From positions 1 through 38,885 of the forward strand of contig JABGWD010000455.1 of the NCBI GenBank assembly GCA_018645725.1: a DNA stretch of 38,885 nucleotides. The letters are read 5' to 3'. This stretch comes from Opitutia bacterium. GTDB lineage: Bacteria > Verrucomicrobiota > Verrucomicrobiia > Opitutales > Seribacteraceae. This document shows positions 16,255 to 26,592 of this stretch, piece by piece; position 1 is the first letter of the stretch; each line of letters starts with the position of its first letter. The notes below the pieces were generated by a model. It had not been told where the DNA came from. It did not search any database and saw only the letters and a list, made by a program, of their open reading frames with translations. The translations under genes were made by a program, and so were the position numbers.

Positions 16255-16707
16255 CTAGCTCGTCGACTCGCTGGCCCAATCGTCGTCATCTTTTGGGAGG
16301 ATGTCCATTTTGATGTCATCGATGACGACGTCTATGTTCTTTGCATGATCCCCGGTCATGGCTAGTATTTGGTCGCGAATAGCCTCTTGAATGGAAAGAC
16401 CGGTTTTGGCCAAGTCCACACCGAATTGAAGTACGACCCTGACCTCGATATCGTACCCCCCTCCCTCGACTTCGGATACGTTTACGCCCCGTTCCGATTC
16501 TTTCTTTGAGAAGAAATCCGTCAATCCTTCCACAACTCCGCCTCCACCCACGTTCACGACGCCGTCAACGGATTGCGTGGCCAATCGAACGATTCCCGCG
16601 ATTACGCTGTGGTTTATCCGGATTGTTCCCAAAGCGCTTGATTCTTCGGAAATCGTAGGGATTGATTCGATTGTTTGTTCTTCTGCTTCTTTTTTCTTTC
16701 TGGTCAT
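16255..16707 (-). CDS. Asp23/YqhY-family (DUF322) protein
   Basis: This 150-residue soluble protein carries the Asp23/DUF322 pattern GTIRINHSVIAGIVRLATQ, then VDGVVNVGG and a C-terminal VVIDDIKMDI. The start is the ATG at 16707 with AAGGA 8 nt upstream, spanning the accC stop, not the longer track start at 16758. It directly follows accC with a 4-bp gap. In Bacillus subtilis the DUF322 gene yqhY also follows accB-accC, and genetic work there ties it to acetyl-CoA carboxylase, so a link to fatty acid synthesis control is a fair inference. The next gene, amaP-like, could anchor it to the membrane. Confidence 0.88.
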   Translation of the reverse strand: MTRKKKEAEEQTIESIPTISEESSALGTIRINHSVIAGIVRLATQSVDGVVNVGGGGVVEGLTDFFSKKESERGVNVSEVEGGGYDIEVRVVLQFGVDLAKTGLSIQEAIRDQILAMTGDHAKNIDVVIDDIKMDILPKDDDDWASESTS

Positions 16708-16711
16708 TGCG

Positions 16712-18091
16712 TTAATCCTTGCTTGGTTTGTCGAGAAAATCCTTTGGTACCCGGGCAAGGAATTCCTCTATGTAGGAGGTCGTGGCTTCCCCTTGCCTGA
16801 AAGCGGGATCCATAAGCACCGCTTTCAGGAAATCAACGTTCGTATCGATGCCCCGGATCAGATACTCGCTTAGAGCTCGATACATGCGGTCCAAAGCAAT
16901 CTTACGGGTTCTTCCGTAGGTGATGACTTTGCTGATCATGCTGTCGTAGTAGGGAGAAACCAAGTAACCGCCATAGGCATGGGAGTCCACCCGGACTCCG
17001 TGCCCGCCGGGAGCCGAATACAGTCCGATTTCGCCGGGGGACGGGATGAAGCCTTTGGCGGGGTTTTCGGCACAGATTCGGCATTCTATGGCATGCTTGG
17101 TCAAGGTTATGTCCTTTTGAGCAAAACCAAGCCTGTTTCCACTGGCAATTTGAATCTGCTCTTTGATCAGATCAATCCCTGTCGCCTCCTCGGTAACCGC
17201 ATGCTCGACCTGAATGCGAGTATTCATTTCGATAAAGTAGAAGTTACCCTTGGCATCAACGAGAAATTCAATCGTTCCGGCATTGACGTAGTCGGCCGCT
17301 TGGGTGGCTTTGAGGGCCGCTTTCCCCATCCTGTTTCTCAGGTTTTTGTCCAGAAAGGGGGAAGGGGATTCTTCGATCACCTTTTGGTGTCTTCTCTGAA
17401 CCGAGCAGTCCCGTTCGCCAAGGTGGACCATGTTGCCATGCATGTCGGCCAATACTTGAAACTCAATATGGCGGGGGCTTTCCAGGTACTTCTCAACATA
17501 CAGTTCACCGTTGCCGAACGCTTTCTCTGCCTCGAGTCGGGCCGATTGAAATTCTTTGGCGAAGGTCACGGCATTGCGGGCGATGCGCATGCCTCTTCCC
17601 CCTCCTCCGGCAACAGCCTTGATGATTACCGGAAAACCAATTTTTTGAGCGACTTTCGTTGCGGAGTGTTCGTTTTCAAGAGGCCCGTCGCTTCCGGGGA
17701 TGATTGGCACCCCTGCTTTTGCAACGGTTTCCCTCGCCTTTGCCTTGTCTCCCATCTTCAGAATGGTTTCGGATCGTGGTCCGATAAAGATGATGTTGCA
17801 CGACTCGCACTGCTCGGCAAATTCAGAGTTTTCGGATAAAAATCCGTACCCCGGATGAATCGCATCGACGTCGCCGATTTCGGCAGCGCTTAGTATGCGG
17901 TCCGCGCGCAGATAACTTTCCGAACCGGGAGCGGGACCTATGCAAATCGCTTCGTCGGCCAATTGGACATGGAGAGATTGCTCGTCTGCCTCCGAGTATA
18001 CCGCCAACGTCTGGATTCCAAGTTCCCGGCAGGCCCTGACGATTCGCAACGCTATCTCACCTCGATTGGCAATAAGGATCTTTCGGATCAT
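16712..18091 (-). CDS. accC: Acetyl-CoA carboxylase, biotin carboxylase subunit
   Basis: AccC carboxylates the biotin on AccB using ATP and bicarbonate, the first half of malonyl-CoA formation. The 459-residue protein shows the biotin carboxylase N-domain ([30 protein letters not shown]), the ATP-grasp glycine loop ([12 protein letters not shown]), and downstream [14 protein letters not shown] with the active-site Glu and Arg. Length is as expected. It follows accB by 8 bp and precedes the Asp23-family gene by 4 bp. accA and accD are not in the window. Confidence 0.98.
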   Translation of the reverse strand: MIRKILIANRGEIALRIVRACRELGIQTLAVYSEADEQSLHVQLADEAICIGPAPGSESYLRADRILSAAEIGDVDAIHPGYGFLSENSEFAEQCESCNIIFIGPRSETILKMGDKAKARETVAKAGVPIIPGSDGPLENEHSATKVAQKIGFPVIIKAVAGGGGRGMRIARNAVTFAKEFQSARLEAEKAFGNGELYVEKYLESPRHIEFQVLADMHGNMVHLGERDCSVQRRHQKVIEESPSPFLDKNLRNRMGKAALKATQAADYVNAGTIEFLVDAKGNFYFIEMNTRIQVEHAVTEEATGIDLIKEQIQIASGNRLGFAQKDITLTKHAIECRICAENPAKGFIPSPGEIGLYSAPGGHGVRVDSHAYGGYLVSPYYDSMISKVITYGRTRKIALDRMYRALSEYLIRGIDTNVDFLKAVLMDPAFRQGEATTSYIEEFLARVPKDFLDKPSKD

Positions 18092-18099
18092 CGGGGAGC

Positions 18100-18558
<459 letters not shown>

Positions 18559-18640
18559 AATTCGTTCCTCCTATGAAATCATGTTGTTTATGCCTATCAA
18601 ATCCAATTTGACGGATCATGCAATGCTTGAATTCTGCAAT

Positions 18641-21334
18641 TCACTTGCTCTTTTTCCTTAACGGCAAGATTTTGTCCAATGGATTGATGAACTCAGTCTC
18701 GGGGTTTTTCCAGTCTCCGGAGATTCTGATTTTCGGCAAGGGATCCGCCAGATTCAGGATATTCTTCAAGATTGGTATCTTCAGGTTGCCAATGAGTTTG
18801 AGTTTTGAGGTAACGTCGATTTCGCCCGAAACGAGATTTAGGCGTCCGGTAGCTTCGAGTCTCGACAAGGGTCCCGAGAGAACAATGTTGTCGGAGTGAA
18901 CTTGGTCATTTTCCAGGCGGAATGGAATTTCCAACATTTCGAAAGAGAATGAACCGGATGGAATGGGTAATTTGATGGCGTCAAGCCTTTCCGATATTAC
19001 TCCGAGCAGGTTCACCTTTTGCAAACTTTCTTCGATCAGACGAATATGCCCCGTCCCCGTGAATTGTAAAAAATCGTCAAAAGGACCTTTTGCCTGAATA
19101 CGCAGGTCGATTTTACCAGTGGATTCTTTCGTGGAATCAATGTTTTCCACGATATGTTTTCGGGAGTCTGGGTTCAAATGCCTCGATTTTGAAACTGCAG
19201 AAACCAAAGCCGTTCGATCTGCCCCTTTCAAATCGAACTTGAAGTCAAGGATCCGATTGCCTCCCTTTTTTTCCGCGGTGAAGTCCAAAGTCGCCATGCC
19301 GCGGCCAAGACCGATCGATGGAAATCGGCCGGATATCACCAGGTTTTTGTAAGTGATCTCTCCTCCATGGATGTGCTTTGTGGGAATGTTCCATAGTGAG
19401 GCGTTCTGGTCCGTTGATATCTTGATCTTGTAATGCGTTTGGTTACTCTCGCCCGAAGCATCCTTCAAGGAATTGAAAATCGACCCCGAAGCTTCGCAGA
19501 GCAGATTGGTCGCGTTGAAGTCGGCGAGATGTCTTTCGACTTCGGCCCCGAAAGCCTTTCTTCCGCTATTCAAAGGATAATCGCCGTTGAAATCGAAACT
19601 CAGCAGTTTTCCCCCGGGATGCGTGTTTCTGGGAAAACTCAAGTCGCCTCGCAGTTGACCTTCTTTGTGCCTGATGATCGCACGGACTGACGTTTGATTG
19701 GAGTCGGCTTCAATCAAGGCGGAGGATTGGGTGACGGGAAAATTTCTGTAGGACAGCTTTTGCGTTCTTGCCATACCGTAAACTGCCGTATCGGATTGGG
19801 GTGATATCCAATTTCCCGAGATCGAAAAATCAGCCCAAGGAGTCACTTCACCGAAACGGAAATCATTCCAGATGGATTTCCACCAGAATCCGAACCAGTT
19901 GCTGATATCGGAGGGCAGGAATGCACCTCTGAGCAAAAACCTGAAATTGTGGGGAAACCAGGATTGGGAATAGGTCCCGGACACTTCGCATCTTCCAAGT
20001 TTTGCCCAAACCGAGTCGACTGATATCGAGTAATCGGGAGCAATCATCCCACTGAGGGAAAACGCGCCGCCGGGAGTTTCCATGACGGAAAGTCTTCGGG
20101 TGGTGGCCCGAAAGCGCATGGGGGCGACGGATCGCGTGGGGGTTTCGTTCCTAAATAGGGTAAGGGTACACTCATCGCCGTCGATGACTCGAAGCCTTCC
20201 TTTTTTCGTATTACAGTAAAGATCGAAGAATTTTGGGGCAAAGATCGCTTCCCCATGAAGTGAAACAAGGGAATCGTATCGATAGCCCAATGCAACCTTC
20301 GTTCGATTCGATTCCGAAAGGAACATCCCTTCCTCAAGCCCTTCCGCACTGTTGGAAATTATGCTGAAGGCGGGAAGCCGTCCTTCCACCTTGCCTTTCA
20401 ACTCGGTTTCGCCAACCCGCAGACTGGATTCTCCGAAATTGTTCCTCAGGGTGTCGAGGTGTTGGAATGGGATCGATTGATTGGAAAAGGACAGGTTTCT
20501 CAAGACGGTCACGATGCGTTCTCGCCTGATCGTCAAATCCTTTAGCTCGGCTTTCAGGCTAGCGACATGGTGTTTGTCGTCTTGATCTGAAATTCGCAGG
20601 GTGGCCCGAAGTCCTCTTAGCAACCCGATCGATTCGGAGTTGCCTCCATCCGACTGAGACAGACCGAGTTCTCCGTTGGGGGAGCCATTGACGAAAGATT
20701 GCAGGTGAAGACTTCCTGTCTCCCTTAGGGCGGTTCTTAGTTCGTCGATGGAACTTAGAACGCGATCCATCGAGTCACTCAATTCGAATCGGTGTTTCTT
20801 TTTGGGGGGTGCCTTGAATAGAGACTTAAGATAATCGAAATCCAAAGCCCCCTTCACTTTCAGGGAGGAATGACCGGAATGAATCGATGCATTCAGGAAA
20901 TGCTCCCCGTTTTCCTTCCTGTGGACGTCAAGGTCATCCATACGCAAACACGGTTTCACTTCGCCCATGGGACAAAGGGTCGCGCTCTTGACCTTCAGAC
21001 CCTTCAAGTCATCCCATTGCCCCCAAGGCAGTTTTAAAAAAGGGTATTGAATTTTTAGCTCATTGACCACTGCGGTCTTGTGACCGTTCTTCAGAATGAC
21101 GAACTTCCTTACGGTGATCTTATCGGGAAAAGACAATGCAACCTCCTCAAAGTCAAACGAGACACCTTTTGTTTCGTAGTCTTCCAACAGTTTTTCGGTG
21201 AGTTCGACAGGGACCGGAATGGTGATCCGGAAAAGAGATAGCAGGAGGACCTGAAATGCAAAAAGAAGGAAGAGCAACTTGTTCCCTCTGCCTTTTCCCT
21301 TGTAGAGAGAAAGATAGCTTTTGTACGGTTTCAC
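18641..21334 (-). CDS. AsmA-like envelope protein
   Basis: This 897-residue protein has an N-terminal signal anchor (LLFLLFAFQVLLLSLFRI) and a long beta-rich periplasmic region. The last 200 residues resemble the AsmA-like C-terminal domain: a repeated amphipathic beta pattern, LSGPLSRLEATGRLNLVSGEID, and the terminal KIRISGDWKNPETEFINP. AsmA-like proteins form beta-groove bridges thought to carry phospholipids between the two membranes. The start is GTG at 21334, 27 bp after the DUF4340 stop, and no closer ATG exists. Its place right behind the GldAFG/DUF4340 block suggests it belongs to the same envelope system. The family call is moderate because the N-terminal half is highly divergent. 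Confidence 0.7.
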   Translation of the reverse strand: MKPYKSYLSLYKGKGRGNKLLFLLFAFQVLLLSLFRITIPVPVELTEKLLEDYETKGVSFDFEEVALSFPDKITVRKFVILKNGHKTAVVNELKIQYPFLKLPWGQWDDLKGLKVKSATLCPMGEVKPCLRMDDLDVHRKENGEHFLNASIHSGHSSLKVKGALDFDYLKSLFKAPPKKKHRFELSDSMDRVLSSIDELRTALRETGSLHLQSFVNGSPNGELGLSQSDGGNSESIGLLRGLRATLRISDQDDKHHVASLKAELKDLTIRRERIVTVLRNLSFSNQSIPFQHLDTLRNNFGESSLRVGETELKGKVEGRLPAFSIISNSAEGLEEGMFLSESNRTKVALGYRYDSLVSLHGEAIFAPKFFDLYCNTKKGRLRVIDGDECTLTLFRNETPTRSVAPMRFRATTRRLSVMETPGGAFSLSGMIAPDYSISVDSVWAKLGRCEVSGTYSQSWFPHNFRFLLRGAFLPSDISNWFGFWWKSIWNDFRFGEVTPWADFSISGNWISPQSDTAVYGMARTQKLSYRNFPVTQSSALIEADSNQTSVRAIIRHKEGQLRGDLSFPRNTHPGGKLLSFDFNGDYPLNSGRKAFGAEVERHLADFNATNLLCEASGSIFNSLKDASGESNQTHYKIKISTDQNASLWNIPTKHIHGGEITYKNLVISGRFPSIGLGRGMATLDFTAEKKGGNRILDFKFDLKGADRTALVSAVSKSRHLNPDSRKHIVENIDSTKESTGKIDLRIQAKGPFDDFLQFTGTGHIRLIEESLQKVNLLGVISERLDAIKLPIPSGSFSFEMLEIPFRLENDQVHSDNIVLSGPLSRLEATGRLNLVSGEIDVTSKLKLIGNLKIPILKNILNLADPLPKIRISGDWKNPETEFINPLDKILPLRKKSK

Positions 21335-21361
21335 CTGAGGTTGTTTCTATACGGCTTGCCG

Positions 21362-23143
21362 TCAGGGTGAAGGCAGGGCTTCGGGTGCGATGACAAGCCC
21401 GAGTTGGTCTATTATGCCAATGGGCAAATTGAAAGTTACGCCTTGGTCTTCGGATCCGCAATACCAGGAGGTTGCGCCTTTGCGTTCACTAAGATGAAAT
21501 TCAGGTTTGGTAACTGAATCAGGGAAAGTTTTGAAGGAAATCTTGTATTTCCACGGAAACCAGTTCCCCTCCACCCAGGTCCCTTCTTTGTCGAATTTGT
21601 TGGACAGGTATTTCTCTGCCTTGAATGAATCGAAGAAGTCACCTCCGTTTTCAGATGAATTTTGATCGCTAGAGTACAGTACTTCCTCGCTTTCCAGTTC
21701 GATCAAGTCATAAGCCTTGACCGACAGGTTTTCCGGGAGAAGTGTTTTAGTCCGGAACGACAAGTTTTCGGTGGATAGGATTTCGGCAAGGTTTTCATCC
21801 ACCACGCAAATGAGGGCCTGCTCGGAATCGTAAATTTTCGAAAGGGACGCATCTTCAATTGATTCGCTTACCAGAATCGTCTGCTTGGTTGTGTCGGACT
21901 TCAGAATGCCAAGGGTGTATCCGGGAGATGAAAAGCCATTTTCGTCGAGATATTCCTTGTCCGGGGTAAAGGCCAGGAATTCCTTTATTCTGATTTGATT
22001 GAGAGATCGCACGAACCGTTCGATGGATTCATTTTCCGATTCGACCTTGTTCAGGGTCGTCGAGTTTCCTTCCGCGGCGAACCAAATGCCGTTTTCTTTG
22101 CTTAACTTGAGGAAATTTTCCTTTTTTTGAATTTCAATGGATTGAAGGGTTCCGGAATCGAGATCGAATATGGTCCTTTCCCTAAGCTGTGTGCTTAGAT
22201 CGGAAAGTTTCTTGGTCACGAAATCCTCATTGATGAGGAAAATAGTCGAGGACCGGGATGATTGTGCCGCCCGGTAGATCTTGTCGTTGCCGGAACTTCC
22301 GAGCACAAAGACGTCTTCCCGTGTTCCCATGCTGTCGATGGAAACCCTTACCCTCCAGTTATTCTTTAACTTTTGGTTTAACGTTTTGTCCGGGGACCGG
22401 ACGAAGCCTTCGATTTTTTCCGAAATCAAACTATTGAGGAAAAACAAAACCTTTTCTTTGTTTGCAGAGGCTTGAAAGGGTTCCGTGAATTTCCAACCGG
22501 AACCGTTTTTTTTCAACCTCGTTTCACTCGTGTTGTTTGTTTCCGTGCGGAAGGTTACGGAAAATTCATCGATTGAATAAAGCGGTTTGTTGACAAAGGC
22601 CGAAATCCCCCAATGCGAAGGATTGGCATTGGTGACTTCGACGATGTCCTTGGATACTTTCCAGATGCTTTTGGCTTCGTCCGATGAGCGCTCGATTTGA
22701 GCGTAAACGGATTGTTCGTCTTTGGTTTCTTTCCCGAGGGTCAACCTCAATGCGGATTTCACGGCCTTGATTTCCAAAACAGTGGAGTTCTCGTCCAATC
22801 CGTAATCTTGGACGATCTCGCCCCTTTTCTCGATTTCATCAATGGAGTATAATTCTTTGAAATTCAAGTGGGCGAACTTCGTCTTGAAATTCGAAAGGAC
22901 AAGCTTTTCAGCCTCCCACGAAAACGGTTTTTCGAGAACCCACTTTTCATCCTTTTTGACTATCTTGACATACTCGTCCTTGGCGGGTTCGGATATGGAT
23001 ATGAAATGCAGGTTGGATAGAATTTCAACGACTTCCGTCTCGATATCTCTTTTGTGCTCATCATCATCATCGTAGATGCTTACGAAGATAAGGAGCGCGA
23101 TGACAACGTTTGCCAGCAGAAGGAGTATCTTGATCTTTTTCAT
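21362..23143 (-). CDS. DUF4340 protein with about three repeated units
   Basis: The 593-residue product has one N-terminal TM helix (ILLLLANVVIALLIFVSIY) and a periplasmic part made of about three DUF4340-like units. Each shows a WxF/WxL core and an FxxSL-type helix followed by a short lid: KWVLEKPFSWEAEK (about 70-83), GWKFTEPFQASANKEKVLFF (about 220-240) and GIWFAAEGNS (about 345-355). DUF4340 proteins regularly neighbour GldG-type ABC accessory genes. The gene lies 3 bp downstream of gldG-like. It has no enzymatic motif; a periplasmic sensing or clamp role with the ABC system is inferred only from context. Confidence 0.83.
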   Translation of the reverse strand: MKKIKILLLLANVVIALLIFVSIYDDDDEHKRDIETEVVEILSNLHFISISEPAKDEYVKIVKKDEKWVLEKPFSWEAEKLVLSNFKTKFAHLNFKELYSIDEIEKRGEIVQDYGLDENSTVLEIKAVKSALRLTLGKETKDEQSVYAQIERSSDEAKSIWKVSKDIVEVTNANPSHWGISAFVNKPLYSIDEFSVTFRTETNNTSETRLKKNGSGWKFTEPFQASANKEKVLFFLNSLISEKIEGFVRSPDKTLNQKLKNNWRVRVSIDSMGTREDVFVLGSSGNDKIYRAAQSSRSSTIFLINEDFVTKKLSDLSTQLRERTIFDLDSGTLQSIEIQKKENFLKLSKENGIWFAAEGNSTTLNKVESENESIERFVRSLNQIRIKEFLAFTPDKEYLDENGFSSPGYTLGILKSDTTKQTILVSESIEDASLSKIYDSEQALICVVDENLAEILSTENLSFRTKTLLPENLSVKAYDLIELESEEVLYSSDQNSSENGGDFFDSFKAEKYLSNKFDKEGTWVEGNWFPWKYKISFKTFPDSVTKPEFHLSERKGATSWYCGSEDQGVTFNLPIGIIDQLGLVIAPEALPSP

Positions 23144-23146
23144 TGC

Positions 23147-24757
23147 TTAGAGTTCCTTGCGTAACCAACCAACGAAGATGCCCATCAAGGCAATCAACCC
23201 GGGTACGATGGAAAGAGAATAAAGGAGTTTGTCAAAGTTTTCGCCAGTCATGGAGACTGAGTAGGTATCAAGCGGTTTGGGTGGTATTTCAAGCATTCCA
23301 TAGGAGTTTTTCATCCAGTAGATAATGTTCTGGGCAAGAAATTGATTTCCGATGTTTGATTTCAATCGTTTGTTGGAGAAAATTTTGGAGCAACCGACGA
23401 CCGCAATTCTTCCCTTGGACAAAAGGCTGCCGGTTTTCCCCTCTTCATCTGCATAGGATGAGACTGAAGCAATGGGTATGGGACCTTCGACGTCAAGAAG
23501 CGGATTTTTCACCGGTGGGCTCTTTCGGTTTGCCCAGCCCGAAACCGCCCACGATTTGCTTGAGGAATATATCAGGGAGACAGGGTTCAGTCCCACAGGG
23601 TGGTCGGGGTCCACTTCAACCGGTCGGCACCTGTCTGCCTGAACCGAATATCCCTGCTCTGCCAGCATGCTCACGGTCGGGTGGGGGTTCTTGCTCGAGT
23701 AGGTTCTCAGGGAGTAGTCTCCGGAGAAAAAATCGTAGTTTTCCTTGGTCGGGTCATAAACAAGCATGTCGTGACACCTCAATCCCCATTCCTTGAACAA
23801 GGGACGCAAGCCAAAGGCCGGCCGGTCAACGACCGAAAGGCTTTCGGTCGGATCCAACGCAACGAGAAGGTTTCCGTCGTTTTGGTTGATGAAATTTCTT
23901 ATCAACGATACCTCTTTGTCAAGAAAAGTGGCTTTGGGGCCGGCGATGATCAGGAGTTTGGCATCCTTCGGGATACTCTCCTGAACACTAAGGTCAATGT
24001 CCGAAACCATGAGGTTTCGGTCTTCAAGGAGTCTTCTGAGCTCCGAATAACCTTTCTCTGCATTGACGTCCGCGGGGCTGCTTTCCCCGTGCCCCCTGGT
24101 AAAATAGGCAACTCTTTTGGTTTGCGGTTTTCCGGCAACTTCGAGAATTGCTCTCGTTATGACCTCTTCCCCCCTGAAAACCTTTGGCTCCAGGACACCG
24201 TTCGTGGATTCTGTCCATTCTCCATAAAGACCCGACTCCCATAAGGATTCGCGAGCCAAGGAATCTTCGGAACGGAAGGAGTCGTTCGGGTCATACGGGT
24301 TGACTCCCTCCAAGTCTTCGTGCCTGAAGACAATCTTCTTGTCTCCTCTTGGCGAAGCGACCATAACCAGATTCGCTTCCGTTATCTTGTATCTGTTGAT
24401 GACGTCCGAAGACATTTTGGCAGAGTTGACGTCCACTCGATGCACCCTGATTTTCCCGGCCGAAGCCGAGTGCTCGAAACTTTCAAGGAGGAGACCGAGA
24501 TCGTGCAGGAGTTTTTGAATGACCTTGGGGAGCTCATTGTTGTCTTGAATGGTTATGACGACGTCGACGGGGCTCTCCATTTGATTGAGCAAAGCCAGGG
24601 TTTCTCTGGACAGGGTATACTTGGATCCAGGCGTAAGATCCAATTGACTGTCGATTCTGGAAACCAAAAAGTTAAGCCCCGTGGCAAGTGAAAGGAGCAA
24701 CAACACCATCAACCAAGTGTCGTATTTGCGGTTTCTTTTTGCCTGCTTGAAATCCAT
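23147..24757 (-). CDS. gldG: GldG-like ABC transporter auxiliary protein
   Basis: The 536-residue protein has an N-terminal TM helix (WLMVLLLLSLATGLNFLVS), a large periplasmic domain and a C-terminal TM helix (LYSLSIVPGLIALMGIFVGW). The opening DLTPGSKYTLSRETLALL and the later YFTRGHGESSP and NLLVALDPTESL are typical of GldG/ABC_transp_aux proteins, in which the periplasmic domain resembles a glutamine amidotransferase fold without catalytic residues. It overlaps the permease gene by 1 bp (TGATG) and precedes DUF4340 by 3 bp. In Flavobacterium, GldA-GldF-GldG were first linked to gliding; in other phyla the substrate is unknown. Confidence 0.88.
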   Translation of the reverse strand: MDFKQAKRNRKYDTWLMVLLLLSLATGLNFLVSRIDSQLDLTPGSKYTLSRETLALLNQMESPVDVVITIQDNNELPKVIQKLLHDLGLLLESFEHSASAGKIRVHRVDVNSAKMSSDVINRYKITEANLVMVASPRGDKKIVFRHEDLEGVNPYDPNDSFRSEDSLARESLWESGLYGEWTESTNGVLEPKVFRGEEVITRAILEVAGKPQTKRVAYFTRGHGESSPADVNAEKGYSELRRLLEDRNLMVSDIDLSVQESIPKDAKLLIIAGPKATFLDKEVSLIRNFINQNDGNLLVALDPTESLSVVDRPAFGLRPLFKEWGLRCHDMLVYDPTKENYDFFSGDYSLRTYSSKNPHPTVSMLAEQGYSVQADRCRPVEVDPDHPVGLNPVSLIYSSSKSWAVSGWANRKSPPVKNPLLDVEGPIPIASVSSYADEEGKTGSLLSKGRIAVVGCSKIFSNKRLKSNIGNQFLAQNIIYWMKNSYGMLEIPPKPLDTYSVSMTGENFDKLLYSLSIVPGLIALMGIFVGWLRKEL

Positions 24758-25536
24758 CAGTGATTGAGCCTCTCTATTTGCAGGGTAGCCAGGCTCAAGA
24801 AGAAGAATCCCAAGATCAATTGATGGAAGATTGTCCCGACGTCGATTAAGCCGACGGCAAAATGCTGAAGTTTATGCAGCCCGTTTCCGAATGAACCTAG
24901 GCTCGCGTCCCAAAAGTCAGAAAAATGATCTATCGATTCGGTCGGTGACGTATCTCCCAAGGAAAAGGCCATGATCGCCAGATAAAGCGTAAGTAGGGTG
25001 AAGGAAAGCATGCCGGCGACCATTTGATTCCGGGTAACGGAACTGGCGAAGATTCCAACCGCAGAGAAGCTGGCCCCGAAAGCCATCAGGAAGAGCCATC
25101 CCCCGATCCATTGCTCGAAGTTAGTGAACCCGAGAGTCTCTCCTTGGTCGGGAAACATGAGGAGAAGTAGCAGTGGAAAACAAAAGGCGCAGCCACAAAT
25201 CAGGAGAAAGAACAGGTAGCTTGCGCTCCATTTCCCTAAAACAAGCGATAGGCTCCCCACCGGGGCGGACATCAGGGTTTCCAGCGTGCCAAGCCTTCTT
25301 TCTTCGGCAAAAGATCTCATGGTCAGGAAGGGAATGAGCGCGGGGGCTCCGAATACCAGTCCTGTTACAAGTGATGCGAGGGGAGGGAGAATCCAATCGG
25401 TCGTGGCAAAACTTTCGATGAAAAACCTGAATCCGATCGCGAGTAAGGACAGAAAGTAAAAACTTGCCACGTAGGTGGCGGGGGAGATAAACAGCCCGAA
25501 AAGTTCCGCTCTAAGTATTACGAGGTATTCGCGCAT
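24757..25536 (-). CDS. gldF: GldF-like ABC-2 permease
   Basis: The 259-residue protein is an ABC-2-type permease with about six TM helices and the conserved coupling-helix stretch MRSFAEERRLGTLETLMSAPV, the standard signature of GldF/NosY-like permeases. It lies 9 bp after the ATPase gene and overlaps the gldG-like start by 1 bp. With those two it forms a complete exporter-type ABC complex in the inner membrane. Substrate is not predictable from sequence. Confidence 0.9.
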   Translation of the reverse strand: MREYLVILRAELFGLFISPATYVASFYFLSLLAIGFRFFIESFATTDWILPPLASLVTGLVFGAPALIPFLTMRSFAEERRLGTLETLMSAPVGSLSLVLGKWSASYLFFLLICGCAFCFPLLLLLMFPDQGETLGFTNFEQWIGGWLFLMAFGASFSAVGIFASSVTRNQMVAGMLSFTLLTLYLAIMAFSLGDTSPTESIDHFSDFWDASLGSFGNGLHKLQHFAVGLIDVGTIFHQLILGFFFLSLATLQIERLNH

Positions 25537-25545
25537 GGCATGGAT

Positions 25546-26583
25546 TCATTTGTTTTTTTCTCCGACAATCTTGGGGCGTTTCTTGTTTCTGCCCAGGAAA
25601 TCTTGATCTTCCCAGTTCTTCTTCGTTGCCCGCAGAAATATCGTTTCCAAATCGGGTCTTGTGATTTGAAATTCGGACACCCTGAATTGGTCTACCTCAA
25701 GGAGTTGCTTGAGAATGCTTTCCGCGACATCACTCCCTTTTTCCGTGGCGAAAGTAAACCGGCGCTTGCCGGTAACTTCAACCGGGTCGTCTTGAATCAG
25801 TTCACATGTCTCGTCAATTTTTCTAATTACCCGTTGGAGTTCTATGCGGTTCCCGAATGCGACGATTTCAAAGACCGTGCTGTTTATGAATTCTTTCTGA
25901 AGATCCAACAAAGTCCCTTCGGCGACAATCTGACCATGACTCAGGATAATCATTCTGTCACAACAGGCTTCCACTTCGGACAGGATATGACTGGAAAGGA
26001 GGAAGGATACTTCGCCCCGCAATCTTTCCATCATTTTTCTGGTGATGGCCGATTGCCTCGGATCAAGTCCGATGGTCGGTTCGTCGAGAATGACCAAACG
26101 CGGTTCGGCAAGCAGTGAGTCTGCAATTCCAACTCGTTGCCTGAAGCCCTTGGACAGGTTCCCGATTTTTCGTTCGGAGACCTTCCTTTCCAGGTCACAA
26201 ATATCCAGTACGATTCTAATTCTTTCGCGCTTCCTGCTCCCCCCCAATCCTTTGAGCTTGGCCCTGAAATCAAGGTATTCGACAACCCGCAAATCTTCCG
26301 GAAGGGGGTTGTTCTCGGCTAGATATCCGATGTGCCTTCTTACCTCTCCCTCCTCTTCGGCCAAGTCGACTCCGCATACCTTTGCTTCACCCGAGTCAGC
26401 CGGTATCAAACCCGAAAGAATACGCAGCGTGGTGCTTTTCCCTGCCCCGTTTGGTCCGAGGAATCCGACTATTTCTCCTTTGCCAATGGAAAAGCTGATT
26501 CCCTTCAATGCCTGAATCGCTCCATATTTCTTTCTTAAGTCAAGAACTTCGACAATGGGTAGAGGTTTTGCTTCGGTAGTCAT
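25546..26583 (-). CDS. gldA: GldA-like ABC transporter ATPase
   Basis: This 345-residue ATPase has Walker A GPNGAGKST (43-51), the family-style signature LSKGFRQRVGIA in place of LSGGQ, and Walker B LVILDEPTIGLDP. A C-terminal extension of about 110 residues (DUF4162-like, with a RVIRKIDETCEL region) is usual for this subfamily. It begins 9 bp after coaX and is followed 9 bp later by the permease. It powers the GldF/GldG-like complex. The name gldA is given by similarity of the whole block, not by evidence of motility. Confidence 0.9.
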   Translation of the reverse strand: MTTEAKPLPIVEVLDLRKKYGAIQALKGISFSIGKGEIVGFLGPNGAGKSTTLRILSGLIPADSGEAKVCGVDLAEEEGEVRRHIGYLAENNPLPEDLRVVEYLDFRAKLKGLGGSRKRERIRIVLDICDLERKVSERKIGNLSKGFRQRVGIADSLLAEPRLVILDEPTIGLDPRQSAITRKMMERLRGEVSFLLSSHILSEVEACCDRMIILSHGQIVAEGTLLDLQKEFINSTVFEIVAFGNRIELQRVIRKIDETCELIQDDPVEVTGKRRFTFATEKGSDVAESILKQLLEVDQFRVSEFQITRPDLETIFLRATKKNWEDQDFLGRNKKRPKIVGEKNK

Positions 26584-26592
26584 GTCGCGCTT

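Noticed and set aside
16979-17839. 286-codon plus-strand ORF opposite accC
   Set aside because: Antisense to a highly conserved biotin carboxylase; no domain seen.
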